Of a stretch of 64,000 nt of DNA, positions 16,670-26,268 are shown piece by piece. Each line of letters begins with the position of its first letter. The first letter of the stretch is position 1. Source of the stretch: Microbacterium protaetiae (lineage in GTDB: Bacteria; Actinomycetota; Actinomycetes; Actinomycetales; Microbacteriaceae). The position numbers were made by a program, and so were the translations under genes. A model generated the notes under the pieces. That model was given only the letters and a program-made list of their open reading frames with translations. It was not told the DNA's origin and did no database searches. Location: assembly GCF_004135285.1 (NCBI RefSeq), contig NZ_CP035494.1, forward strand, positions 1,798,001-1,862,000. Reading direction: 5' to 3'.

Positions 16670-17221
16670 ATGCGGGCGACGGACATCTCCGATCAGATCA
16701 CGACCATCCTCGTCACCGAGGAGCAGATTCAGGAGAAGCTCCGCGAGATCGCTGCGCAAGTGGCATCCGACTACGAGGGCAAAGATCTGCTGCTGGTCGG
16801 CGTGCTGAAAGGCGCCGTGATGGTGATGGCCGATTTCGCCCGGGCGCTGCCCTACAACGTGCCGATGGACTGGATGGCCGTCTCTTCGTACGGCAGCGGC
16901 ACCAAGTCGAGCGGCGTCGTGCAGATTCGCAAAGACCTCGATACCGACATCCACGATCGGCATGTGCTCATCGTCGAGGACATCATCGACTCGGGCCTGA
17001 CGCTGAGCTGGCTGCTGGAGAACTTCGCCTCGCGCGGCGCCGCCTCGGTCGAGGTTTTCGCCCTGCTGCGCAAGCCCGACGCCGCCAAGGTGCAGGTGGA
17101 CAGCAAGTACATCGGGTTCGACATCCCGAATGAGTTCGTGATCGGGTATGGCCTCGACTACGACGAGCGGTACCGCAACGTGCGGGATGTCGCGGTGCTG
17201 GCGCCGCACGTGTACAGCTGA
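16670..17221 (+). CDS. hpt: Hypoxanthine phosphoribosyltransferase
   Basis: A 183-residue purine salvage enzyme that joins hypoxanthine or guanine to PRPP. The PRPP-binding loop [13 protein letters not shown] and the flanking [16 protein letters not shown] and [11 protein letters not shown] segments are diagnostic. ATG 16670 ([10 protein letters not shown]) is the family start; in-frame ATG 16568 lies within the REP-derived sequence and is unlikely. The tilS-hpt-ftsH order is widely conserved in bacteria. Confidence 0.96.
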   Translation: MRATDISDQITTILVTEEQIQEKLREIAAQVASDYEGKDLLLVGVLKGAVMVMADFARALPYNVPMDWMAVSSYGSGTKSSGVVQIRKDLDTDIHDRHVLIVEDIIDSGLTLSWLLENFASRGAASVEVFALLRKPDAAKVQVDSKYIGFDIPNEFVIGYGLDYDERYRNVRDVAVLAPHVYS

Positions 17222-17223
17222 GG

Positions 17224-17410
17224 CGTTTCGACTCGCGGCTGCGCCGCTCGCTCAACGACCGGGGGTGGATGCCGCAGCGCGGCGCGCCGACCGGGGGCGG
17301 GATGCCGCAGCGCTCGCTCAACGACCGGGGGTGGATGCCGCAGCGCGGCGCGACGACCGGGGGCGGGATGCCGCAGCGCGGCGCGACGACCGGGGGTGGG
17401 ATGCCGCCTG
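17224..17410. repeat. REP element and derived tandem repeats upstream of ftsH
   Basis: A REP copy (17224-17262), slightly expanded in the middle, is followed by repeats built from ACCGGGGG-GGATGCCGCAGCGC, including a partial REP (CGCTCGCTCAACGACCGGGG) at 17311. The ftsH promoter must lie in or just after this block. Confidence 0.7.
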
Positions 17411-17520
17411 TACGCCATGGGCGAATGCACAGACCAGGCTTGGTGGTGCGCGATACCCTGAAACGAAAGTCCGCGAGAGGGCGGACGGCGACGAAAGGGC
17501 TCGGGGGCCGCCCCCGCACC

Positions 17521-19518
<1,998 letters not shown>

Positions 19519-19526
19519 GGGCGGCC

Positions 19527-20117
19527 ATGGCCGTAGACCGTGACCGCGTCGGCGTGCTCGTGCGCGAGCTTCTCGTCGCGATCGGCGAAGACCCCGACCG
19601 GCCCGGCCTGCGGCAGACTCCGCAGCGCGTCGCCGACGCGTACGCCGACTTCTTCGACGGCGTGGGGAGGGATGCCGCAGCTCCGCTGTCGCGCACGATC
19701 TCGGTGTCGCAGGGACCAGCGCCCGACACCGTGCCCTCCGGCGCGGTGATGCTGCGCGACATCCGCTTCCGGTCGATGTGCGAGCATCACCTGCTGCCAT
19801 TCGCCGGGCGGGCGCACATCGCGTACCTGCCCGGCGAGCAGGTCGTCGGTCTGGGTGCGCTGCCCAAGGTCGTCGACATCCTCGCCGCGCGCCCGCAGGT
19901 GCAGGAGCGCCTCGGCGAGCAGATCGCCGACACTATCGCCGGCGCGCTCGACTGCCGCGGTGTGGTCGTGGTGCTCGAAGCGGTGCACCAATGCGTGACG
20001 ATGCGTGGGGGCAAGCAGCTGGATGCCTCGACCGTGACGATCGCCGCGCGCGGGGAGTTCGCCGACCCGGTCGCGCGCGCCGAGATCATGGCGCTGATCG
20101 GAAGGGACGGCGTATGA
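19527..20117 (+). CDS. folE: GTP cyclohydrolase I
   Basis: A 196-residue enzyme that converts GTP to 7,8-dihydroneopterin triphosphate, the first step of folate synthesis. The zinc-binding and catalytic segments MCEHHLLPFAGRAHIAY and VHQCVTMRG are present, as is GEDPDRPGL near the N-terminus. ATG 19527 follows the ftsH stop by 8 bases. Its stop overlaps the folP start (ATGA), beginning a tightly coupled folate operon. Confidence 0.97.
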   Translation: MAVDRDRVGVLVRELLVAIGEDPDRPGLRQTPQRVADAYADFFDGVGRDAAAPLSRTISVSQGPAPDTVPSGAVMLRDIRFRSMCEHHLLPFAGRAHIAYLPGEQVVGLGALPKVVDILAARPQVQERLGEQIADTIAGALDCRGVVVVLEAVHQCVTMRGGKQLDASTVTIAARGEFADPVARAEIMALIGRDGV

Positions 20118-20920
20118 CCGTGATCATGGGTGCCGTCAACGTCACCCCCGATTCGTTCAGCGACGGCGGTCGCTACCTGCAGACCGATGCCGCGGTCGCG
20201 CACGGACTGCAGCTGCGCGCCGACGGGGCCGACATCCTCGACATCGGCGGCGAGTCCACCCGACCCGGCGCCGCGCGTATCGACCCCGCCGAAGAGCAGC
20301 GCCGGGTGCTGCCGGTGATCCGCGAGCTGGCAGCGGCGGGCGCGGTCATCAGCGTCGACACCATGCACGCCTCGACCGCGGCCGCATCGGTCGAGGCCGG
20401 CGCGCGCATCATCAACGACGTCGCGGGAGGGCTGGCCGACCCCGACATGCTGCGGGTCGCCGCCGACCTCGACGTCGACCTGGTGATCAGCCACTGGCGG
20501 GGTCACTCCGACGACATGTACGCGCAGGCGCGATATGACGATGTCGCCCGCGACGTGACGACCGAACTCGTCGACCGGCTCGAGGCCGCCGCTCAGGCCG
20601 GGATTCCGCCGGCACGCATCATCCTCGATCCCGGCATCGGGTTCGCCAAGCGCGGCATCCAGAACTGGCAGATGCTGCACGGACTCCCCACGCTCGTCGG
20701 GCTCGGCCCACGGGTGCTCATCGGCACCAGCCGCAAGAGATTCCTCGCCGACCTGCTCGAAGAAGGCGGCGCGGGCGAGGCGAGCGAGGCGCGCCGTGAC
20801 CTGGCCACCGCGGTGGCCAGCGTGCTGGGCGCGCAGGCGGGCGTCTGGGGAGTGCGCGTGCACGACGTGGCCGCCACCCGCGACGCCCTGCGGGTGTGGC
20901 AGGCCTGGAGCAACCGATGA
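20114..20920 (+). CDS. folP: Dihydropteroate synthase
   Basis: A 268-residue TIM-barrel enzyme that condenses 6-hydroxymethyl-dihydropterin diphosphate with p-aminobenzoate; it is the sulfonamide target. Signatures are NVTPDSFSDGG, ILDIGGESTRPGA, DPGIGFAK and IGTSRKRFL. ATGA overlaps link it to folE upstream and folB downstream. Confidence 0.97.
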   Translation: MTVIMGAVNVTPDSFSDGGRYLQTDAAVAHGLQLRADGADILDIGGESTRPGAARIDPAEEQRRVLPVIRELAAAGAVISVDTMHASTAAASVEAGARIINDVAGGLADPDMLRVAADLDVDLVISHWRGHSDDMYAQARYDDVARDVTTELVDRLEAAAQAGIPPARIILDPGIGFAKRGIQNWQMLHGLPTLVGLGPRVLIGTSRKRFLADLLEEGGAGEASEARRDLATAVASVLGAQAGVWGVRVHDVAATRDALRVWQAWSNR

Positions 20921-21288
20921 CGGACGAACTCGACGAGATCACCCTGCACGGACTGCGCGCGTTCGGCTATCACGGCGTCTTTCCGCACGAGCGGCGTGAG
21001 GGGCAGATCTTCGTGGTCGATGTCACGCTGCGCTGCGACACCCGCGCGGCTGCGGCATCCGATGACCTCGCCGACACCGTGCACTACGGCGATGTCGCGA
21101 CCGCGGTCACGCAGCTGGTGACCGGCGACCCGGTCGACCTGATCGAAACCCTCGCCGCGCGCATCGCTGACGCGCTGCTCGGCTTCGCCGGCGTGCACGA
21201 GGCCGTCGTCACGGTGCACAAGCCCGACGCGCCCATCACGGTGCCGTTCGACGATGTGACGCTCACGATTCGACGGAGGCGCGGATGA
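20917..21288 (+). CDS. folB: Dihydroneopterin aldolase
   Basis: A 123-residue enzyme that splits dihydroneopterin to 6-hydroxymethyl-dihydropterin and glycolaldehyde. The family motif GYHGVFPHERREGQ lies near residue 17, and the acid-rich VHYGDVATAV and DLIETLAARIADALL segments follow. It overlaps folP (ATGA), and its stop overlaps folK. Confidence 0.96.
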   Translation: MTDELDEITLHGLRAFGYHGVFPHERREGQIFVVDVTLRCDTRAAAASDDLADTVHYGDVATAVTQLVTGDPVDLIETLAARIADALLGFAGVHEAVVTVHKPDAPITVPFDDVTLTIRRRRG

Positions 21289-21797
21289 ACCGGCGCCTTG
21301 CGCAGGGCTTCACACCCACGCCGGTCGGCGTGCCCGTGGTGGTGGCGCTGGGGGCGAACCTGGGCGATCTGCACGCGACCCTGCAGGCGGCCGTCGACGA
21401 GCTGCGGGCGCTGCCGCTGACCGATCAGGTGCGGGTGGCTGAGCCGATCACCTCGGTGGCGATCAAGCCCGAAGGGCCGGATGCCGCAGCCCCGCAGTAC
21501 CTCAACACGGTCGCCACGCTCACCACGCGCTTGGCCCCGAGCGTGCTGCTGCGCGCGCTGCACGAGATCGAGAACCGGCACGGCCGTGTGCGCACCGAGC
21601 GTTGGGGAGACCGCACGCTCGACCTCGACATCATCGCCTACGGCGAGGTGCGCAGCGACGACCCCGCGCTGACCCTGCCGCATCCGCGAGCGGCCGAGCG
21701 CTCGTTCGTGCTCGACCCGTGGTTGACACTCGACCCCGATGCCGAGCTGCCCGGGCGCGGCCGGGTCGACGCGCTACGCGAGGGGCTGGCGCGATGA
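21285..21797 (+). CDS. folK: 6-hydroxymethyl-dihydropterin pyrophosphokinase
   Basis: A 170-residue HPPK that transfers pyrophosphate from ATP to hydroxymethyl-dihydropterin. It shows ALGANLGDL at the nucleotide-binding N-terminus and the signature RWGDRTLDLDIIAYG. It overlaps both neighbours by ATGA junctions. The folate order folE-P-B-K is thus complete here. Confidence 0.96.
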   Translation: MNRRLAQGFTPTPVGVPVVVALGANLGDLHATLQAAVDELRALPLTDQVRVAEPITSVAIKPEGPDAAAPQYLNTVATLTTRLAPSVLLRALHEIENRHGRVRTERWGDRTLDLDIIAYGEVRSDDPALTLPHPRAAERSFVLDPWLTLDPDAELPGRGRVDALREGLAR

Positions 21798-22315
21798 AGC
21801 GCACGGGTCCCGCTTCGCTGATCGTCGCCGCCGTGCTCGGCGGCGGTGCCGGCTACCTGTTCGATCAGCTGCGTACCTCGGCCGGCCGGCCCACCTTCAC
21901 CCCGCAACTGTCGCTGCCGGTGCTGCTGCTGGTGCTGGGGGCGATCGTCATTCTGCTCGCCGTGCCCATCTACCGCGCCAGTCACGGACACACGTCCACG
22001 CCGCTGAACCCCTTCCACGCGGTGCGCATAGCGATGCTCGCCAAGGCCTCGAGCCTGGTGGGCGCCGCGTTCGGCGGCGTGGCGGTCGGGCTCATCCTGT
22101 TTCTTCTGACGCGTCCGGCCGAGCCCTCGGTAGGCTCGTTGAGTGCACTGATCGGCACGGCGGTCAGCGCGGTGCTGCTGCTGGTGGCAGGCCTCGTGGC
22201 CGAGCACCTGTGCACGATCCGGAAGGACGACGATGACAAGCACACCGGAGCTGGGGCCCCAGGAGCCGACGACTCCCGCCCCGACGACGCCGGCGGACAC
22301 TACGCCTCGCACTGA
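21794..22315 (+). CDS. DUF3180 membrane protein
   Basis: A 173-residue membrane protein with about four hydrophobic helices (starting near SLIVAAVLGGGAGYLF, LPVLLLVLGAIVILLAVPIY, VGAAFGGVAVGLILFLL and LIGTAVSAVLLLVAGLV). The DUF3180 family regularly follows folK in actinobacteria; function unknown. ATG 21794 overlaps the folK stop. The C-terminal 28 codons overlap the next gene by 83 bases. Confidence 0.88.
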   Translation: MKRTGPASLIVAAVLGGGAGYLFDQLRTSAGRPTFTPQLSLPVLLLVLGAIVILLAVPIYRASHGHTSTPLNPFHAVRIAMLAKASSLVGAAFGGVAVGLILFLLTRPAEPSVGSLSALIGTAVSAVLLLVAGLVAEHLCTIRKDDDDKHTGAGAPGADDSRPDDAGGHYASH

Positions 22316-22886
22316 CGAGTCGAGGGATGCCGCGGCCGCGGCATCCGGCCCCGACGACGTCCTGGACCGCGACGCGTTCGCGCAGGTGCTCGAGCCGCGC
22401 AGCGACAAGCGCCTTCCGCTCGGCGACGGCACCTGGCATCAGCTGGCCCGCGCCTATGTGTGGGTGCGGCTCATCTCGCAGACGGCGCTGTTCGTCGTCG
22501 TGCTGGCGGCCGCGGGCATCATCTCGGCGCTCAGCGGCCAGTTCTGGCTGTGGATCCCCGCCGGGATCATCGCGTTCATCGCCGCGGTGACCGCCGCCAT
22601 CACCCCACGCCAGGCGCGCTCGTTCGGGTACCAGCTGCGTCGCGACGACCTGGTGTTCCGCCGCGGCATCCTCTGGCAGCGCCTGGTCGCGGTGCCCTAC
22701 GGGCGCATGCAGCTGGTCGATGTCACGCACGGCCCGCTCGACCGGGCGTTCGGCATCGCGCAGCTCAAGCTCGTCACGGCCGCGGCATCCACCGGCGTCT
22801 CCATTCCCGGCCTCACGCAAGAGGCCGCCGAGCGGCTGCGCGACACGCTGGTCGCCGTCGCCGAAACCCGCAGGACCGGACTGTGA
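22233..22886 (+). CDS. PH domain-containing membrane protein (bPH2 type), single domain
   Basis: A 217-residue protein: a Pro/Thr/Ala-rich N-terminus of ~55 residues, two adjacent membrane helices (around LFVVVLAAAGIISALS and FWLWIPAGIIAFIAAVTAAI), then one bacterial PH domain with LVFRRGILWQRLVAVPYGRMQ and VTHGPLDRAFGIAQL. The start overlaps the DUF3180 gene by 83 bases and has a purine-rich site upstream. It is paired with the larger PH protein that follows, like YdbS/YdbT. A membrane-associated assembly role is inferred only. Confidence 0.9.
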   Translation: MTSTPELGPQEPTTPAPTTPADTTPRTDESRDAAAAASGPDDVLDRDAFAQVLEPRSDKRLPLGDGTWHQLARAYVWVRLISQTALFVVVLAAAGIISALSGQFWLWIPAGIIAFIAAVTAAITPRQARSFGYQLRRDDLVFRRGILWQRLVAVPYGRMQLVDVTHGPLDRAFGIAQLKLVTAAASTGVSIPGLTQEAAERLRDTLVAVAETRRTGL

Positions 22887-25009
22887 CCAACCCCACTCCC
22901 ACGCCCGCACCCCCGCCGGCGGTGCCGCTGCCCGGGGCGCGTTCGCCGCTGAGCGACGGGCAATGGCATCGGATGCATCCGCTCACCCCGCTGTTCCGCG
23001 GCGGACTGGTGCTCGTCATCGTCGCGGGCATCGTCATCTCGAACCTGCGCGAGCGGATCGTCGACTTCTTCCTGCGGCAGGCGGTGCCCACCGGCCCCGA
23101 CTTCGAGGGCGACGAGTCGGGGGATCCGGTCGATTTCATCCTGTCGCACAACCTCGTGCTGATCGCGCTGCTGGCCGTGCTCGTCGTGGTCGTCGTGCTG
23201 GTGGGCATCTTCTACCTTGCCTGGCGGTTCCATACCTTCCGCATCACCGGTGACGACGTCGAGGTGCGCCAGGGTGTGCTCTTCCGCAGCCACCGGCGGT
23301 CGCCGCTCGACCGTGTGCAGGGCGTCAACCTCACCCGGCCGATGCTGGCTCGCCTGTGCGGCATGGCCAAGCTCGAGGTCGTCGGCGCCGGATCCGACGC
23401 GAACGTCAAGCTCGAATATCTGTCGACCTCCAACGCCGAGGCGGTGCGCGCCGACATCTTGCGCCTCGCGTCGGGCCGGCGGCTGGCCGACGCTCAGGCA
23501 CGCGATGCTGCGCATGGCTCGCGCGTGCAGGCCGCGGCATCCGTGGTCACCGATGCCCTCACCGGACTCGTGCTCGGTGCCGAGCAACCCGTTGCCGAGC
23601 CGGCGTCAGTGGTCGAGATCCCGGTCGTGCGCATCATCCTGTCGCGCGTGTTCAGCGGCCGGCTGATCACCCTCATCGTGCTCGTGATCGCCGCGATCGT
23701 CGGCGCGATCGTGGGCACGCCCTGGATCCTGTTCACGATCGTGCCGATGTTCCTGGGGTTCGCGGCGGTGTTCTTCCGTTCAATCACCAAGTCGCTGAGG
23801 TACGCGATCGCCCCGACGCCCGACGGCGTGCGCATCACATACGGGTTGTTCACCACGGTCACCGAAACGCTGCCGCCCGGACGTATCCACGCCATCGAGG
23901 TGCGTCAGCCGCTGATCTGGCGTCCGTTCGGGTGGTGGGCGGTGCGCGTGAACCGCATGACCGGAAAGAGCGCGAGCTCGAACGACGCCGACCAGTTCGC
24001 CGAGGTGCTGCCGGTCGGCGACCGGCACGACGTCGAGCGCGTGCTGCGCCTGCTGATGCCCGGCATGCCCGAGCAGCAGTGGCCGCTCGTATTCGAGCAC
24101 GGCATTCTCGGCCCGCGGCACGACGACCCGTACACCAACACGCCGCGCCGCGCGTGGGTGCTGCGCCCGTTCTCGTGGCGGCGCAACGGGTTCGATCTGA
24201 CGCCGGCCGCGCTGTTCCTGCGCCGCGGAGTGATCTGGCGCAGCCTCGGCGTCTTTCCGCTCGCGCGGCTGCAGAGCGTGGGGCTGCACCAGGGCCCGCT
24301 TTCGCGCGCGTTGGGGGTGGCCTCGATGCACGCGCACACCATCGCCGGGCGGGTGTCGGGGGAACTCGCCGGATTGGACCGGGATGCCGCGGTGCAGCTG
24401 TTCGCCGACGCCGAAGCCGCCGCGGTCGCCGCCGGGCTGACCGATCGCAGCCACCGGTGGGGTGCGGATGATCGGCTCGAGGCGGTGGATGCCCCGTTCG
24501 AGGTGGTGGATGTCGCCGTTGAGGCGGGTGGGGCCCCGTTCGAGGTAGTGGATGTCGCGTCACCGGCGGGTGCGGCCGAGGTGGATGCCGCCTCCCGTGG
24601 AGCTGGCGCGGCGGCACCGGTCGAGACTTGGTCTAGCGCGCGAGACTTAGCGCAACGCGGCGAGTCTCGCGCGGTGGAGTATGTTTCGCCGGGGGGCGCA
24701 GGTGACGGGGCGGATGCTGGTGCGCCTACCGCGCCCGCGGCGGACGACCTGAATGGCGGCACGCACACGCTCGGCGCGCGTGGTCCTGGCGACGTGGGCG
24801 ACGGGGCACCGGTCGAGACTTGGTCTAGCGCGCGAGACTTAGCGCAACGCGGCGAGTCTCGCGCGGTAGAGCGTGTTTCGGCGGGGGACGCAGGCGAGGG
24901 CGACGCAGCCGCCCCGCAGGCCGCGCCCGAAGCTGCCGCGCCCGAACCCGCCGCGCGCGCGGCACCCGACGCACCGGCATCCATCGACGAAGAGGGACGG
25001 ACGCAATGA
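22883..25009 (+). CDS. Multi-PH-domain membrane protein (YdbT-like) with repeat-derived C-terminus
   Basis: A 708-residue protein starting at GTG 22883, which overlaps the previous stop. Paired membrane helices lie near residues 35-55 and 90-112 and again near 265-300. Three PH (DUF304-like) segments follow helix pairs: VEVRQGVLFRSHRRSPLDRV, VRITYGLFTTVTETLPPGRI and LFLRRGVIWRSLGVFPLARL. The last ~190 residues are low complexity and contain two copies of PVETWSSARDLAQRGESRAVE, encoded by a REP-derived DNA repeat inserted in frame. The core is conserved; the tail is probably disordered. Confidence 0.9.
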   Translation: MTNPTPTPAPPPAVPLPGARSPLSDGQWHRMHPLTPLFRGGLVLVIVAGIVISNLRERIVDFFLRQAVPTGPDFEGDESGDPVDFILSHNLVLIALLAVLVVVVVLVGIFYLAWRFHTFRITGDDVEVRQGVLFRSHRRSPLDRVQGVNLTRPMLARLCGMAKLEVVGAGSDANVKLEYLSTSNAEAVRADILRLASGRRLADAQARDAAHGSRVQAAASVVTDALTGLVLGAEQPVAEPASVVEIPVVRIILSRVFSGRLITLIVLVIAAIVGAIVGTPWILFTIVPMFLGFAAVFFRSITKSLRYAIAPTPDGVRITYGLFTTVTETLPPGRIHAIEVRQPLIWRPFGWWAVRVNRMTGKSASSNDADQFAEVLPVGDRHDVERVLRLLMPGMPEQQWPLVFEHGILGPRHDDPYTNTPRRAWVLRPFSWRRNGFDLTPAALFLRRGVIWRSLGVFPLARLQSVGLHQGPLSRALGVASMHAHTIAGRVSGELAGLDRDAAVQLFADAEAAAVAAGLTDRSHRWGADDRLEAVDAPFEVVDVAVEAGGAPFEVVDVASPAGAAEVDAASRGAGAAAPVETWSSARDLAQRGESRAVEYVSPGGAGDGADAGAPTAPAADDLNGGTHTLGARGPGDVGDGAPVETWSSARDLAQRGESRAVERVSAGDAGEGDAAAPQAAPEAAAPEPAARAAPDAPASIDEEGRTQ
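24615..24688 (+). repeat. In-frame REP-derived palindrome, copy 1
   Basis: A 74-bp unit starting CACCGGTCGAGACTTGG. It contains the inverted repeat GCGCGAGACT...AGTCTCGCGC and ends with GTTTCG, like the REP ends elsewhere. It encodes PVETWSSARDLAQRGESR in the PH-protein tail. 71 of 74 bases match copy 2. Confidence 0.75.
24807..24880 (+). repeat. In-frame REP-derived palindrome, copy 2
   Basis: The second copy, 192 bases downstream and in the same reading frame (192 is divisible by three). The inverted repeat is fully conserved; the three differences lie in the GGTGGAGTAT/GGTAGAGCGT segment. Confidence 0.75.
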
Positions 25010-25698
25010 CCCGCGATGGACGCCTGGGCGTCGGCGTTATCGGCGCCGGACGGGTCGGGCCCGTGATCGGCGCGGCGCTGGCCGGCGCCGGCCACGCCGT
25101 CGTGGGCATCTCGCATGGTTCCGACGACGACCGCGTCGAGTCCGTGCTTCCTGACGTGCCGTTCCTCGACACACCCGAGGTCGTGCGCCGCGCCGAGCTG
25201 GTCGTGCTCGCCGTGCCGCACGACGAGCTGCCGGGCCTCGTGCAGGGAATGGCCGAGCTCGGGGCGTGGCAGATCGGACAACTCGTCGTGCACACCGACC
25301 CGGGGTACGGCCTCGACGTGCTGGCACCGGCGGCCGGCCGGGGGGCGATCCCACTGGCGATCCACCCCGCGATCACTTTCACCGGCACCTCGATGGACCT
25401 GCGCCGGCTCGCCGACGCGTTCGCCGCGGTCACCGCGCCCGCCGCCGTGCTGCCGATCGCACAGGCGCTCGCCGTCGAGCTTGGCTGCGAGCCCGTCGTC
25501 ATCGCCGACGCCGACCGCCCGGCGTACGCCGAGGCCATCGCGACGGCGACCGAGTTCTCGCGTTCGATCGTGCGACAGGCATCCGATCTTCTCGCCTCAG
25601 CGGGGGTGGAGAACCCCCGAGCGTTCCTGTCGGTGATCGTCCACTCGACCGTTGATGACGCGCTTGCCGACCCGGGCGACCCCGAGTTGCACGCGTAG
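25006..25698 (+). CDS. Rossmann-like and DUF2520 domain protein
   Basis: A 230-residue protein. The N-terminal Rossmann fold shows GVIGAGRVGPVIGAALAGAGH, and the second half is the DUF2520 helical domain with IHPAITFTGT and RPAYAEAIATATEF. These proteins resemble NADP-dependent reductases and sit beside panC in many actinobacteria. It overlaps the PH gene by ATGA. No panC follows: the next 570 bases are repeats and then lysS. Confidence 0.9.
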   Translation: MTRDGRLGVGVIGAGRVGPVIGAALAGAGHAVVGISHGSDDDRVESVLPDVPFLDTPEVVRRAELVVLAVPHDELPGLVQGMAELGAWQIGQLVVHTDPGYGLDVLAPAAGRGAIPLAIHPAITFTGTSMDLRRLADAFAAVTAPAAVLPIAQALAVELGCEPVVIADADRPAYAEAIATATEFSRSIVRQASDLLASAGVENPRAFLSVIVHSTVDDALADPGDPELHA

Positions 25699-25747
25699 CG
25701 CGCGCCGGGCGTTTTCATCCCGGATCACGAGCCCCTAGCGGATGTTG

Positions 25748-25874
25748 GGTCGTCGCATATGGCCCCTTTTCGCGCGTGGCGGGGGCCATATGCGACGACT
25801 CAACGGTCGAGCGTCTCGTTCGGTCGTCACGTGTGGCCCCTTGATCGGCGCGGAAGGGGCCATATGCGACGACT
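25748..25874. repeat. Palindromic-repeat array A (2 units, 74-bp period)
   Basis: Two 53-bp units at 25748-25800 and 25822-25874 with a 21-bp spacer. Each unit has a left arm GGTCGTC(GCATAT or ACGTGT)GGCCCC, a 15-base loop and the right arm GGGGCCATATGCGACGACT. The first unit is a perfect 18-bp-arm hairpin. It lies between the DUF2520 gene and lysS. Confidence 0.9.
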
Positions 25875-25945
25875 CAACCGACGGCACGCACGGTTCTGGC
25901 GCGGCGCCACGACCCCGGCGTCCCGCCAGGCGGGGGATGCCGCAG

Positions 25946-26110
25946 TCGCCCCGCCCCACCCGCGGCGCCCCGCCCCACCCGCGGCGCCCCGCCCCATCCG
26001 CGGCGCCCCGCCCCATCCGCAGCGCCCCGCCCCATCCGCAGCGCCCCGCCCCATCCGCAGCGCCCCGCCCCACCCGCGGCGCCCCGCCCCACCCGCAGCA
26101 CCCGCTCCCG
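25946..26110. repeat. 19-bp CG-rich tandem repeat upstream of lysS
   Basis: About eight units of GCCCCGCCCCATCCGCAGC (variants CACCCGCGG) with a 19-bp period. The interval 25875-26268 has no supported gene; the lysS promoter should lie at its right end. Confidence 0.8.
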
Positions 26111-26268
26111 CAGCGCCCCGCGCCGCACTCGCCCCCGCAGCGCCCCGCCGCGCCGCACTCGCCCGCCACACCCACCAGACGGGGGATGCCGCGGCATCCA
26201 CCCCGCGCGCAGGGCGCAGTGAGGCCGCCCCGATAGACTGGGCCGCGACTTTCCGAGGAGCCCGCCGC

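Noticed and set aside
14657..17209. A very long minus-strand open frame continuing upstream of ppa, with Pro/Arg/Ser/Ala-rich sequence
   Set aside because: It runs antisense through tilS, hpt and the repeats. High GC leaves antisense frames without stops; the composition is repetitive and the real ppa start has a good ribosome site at 14656.
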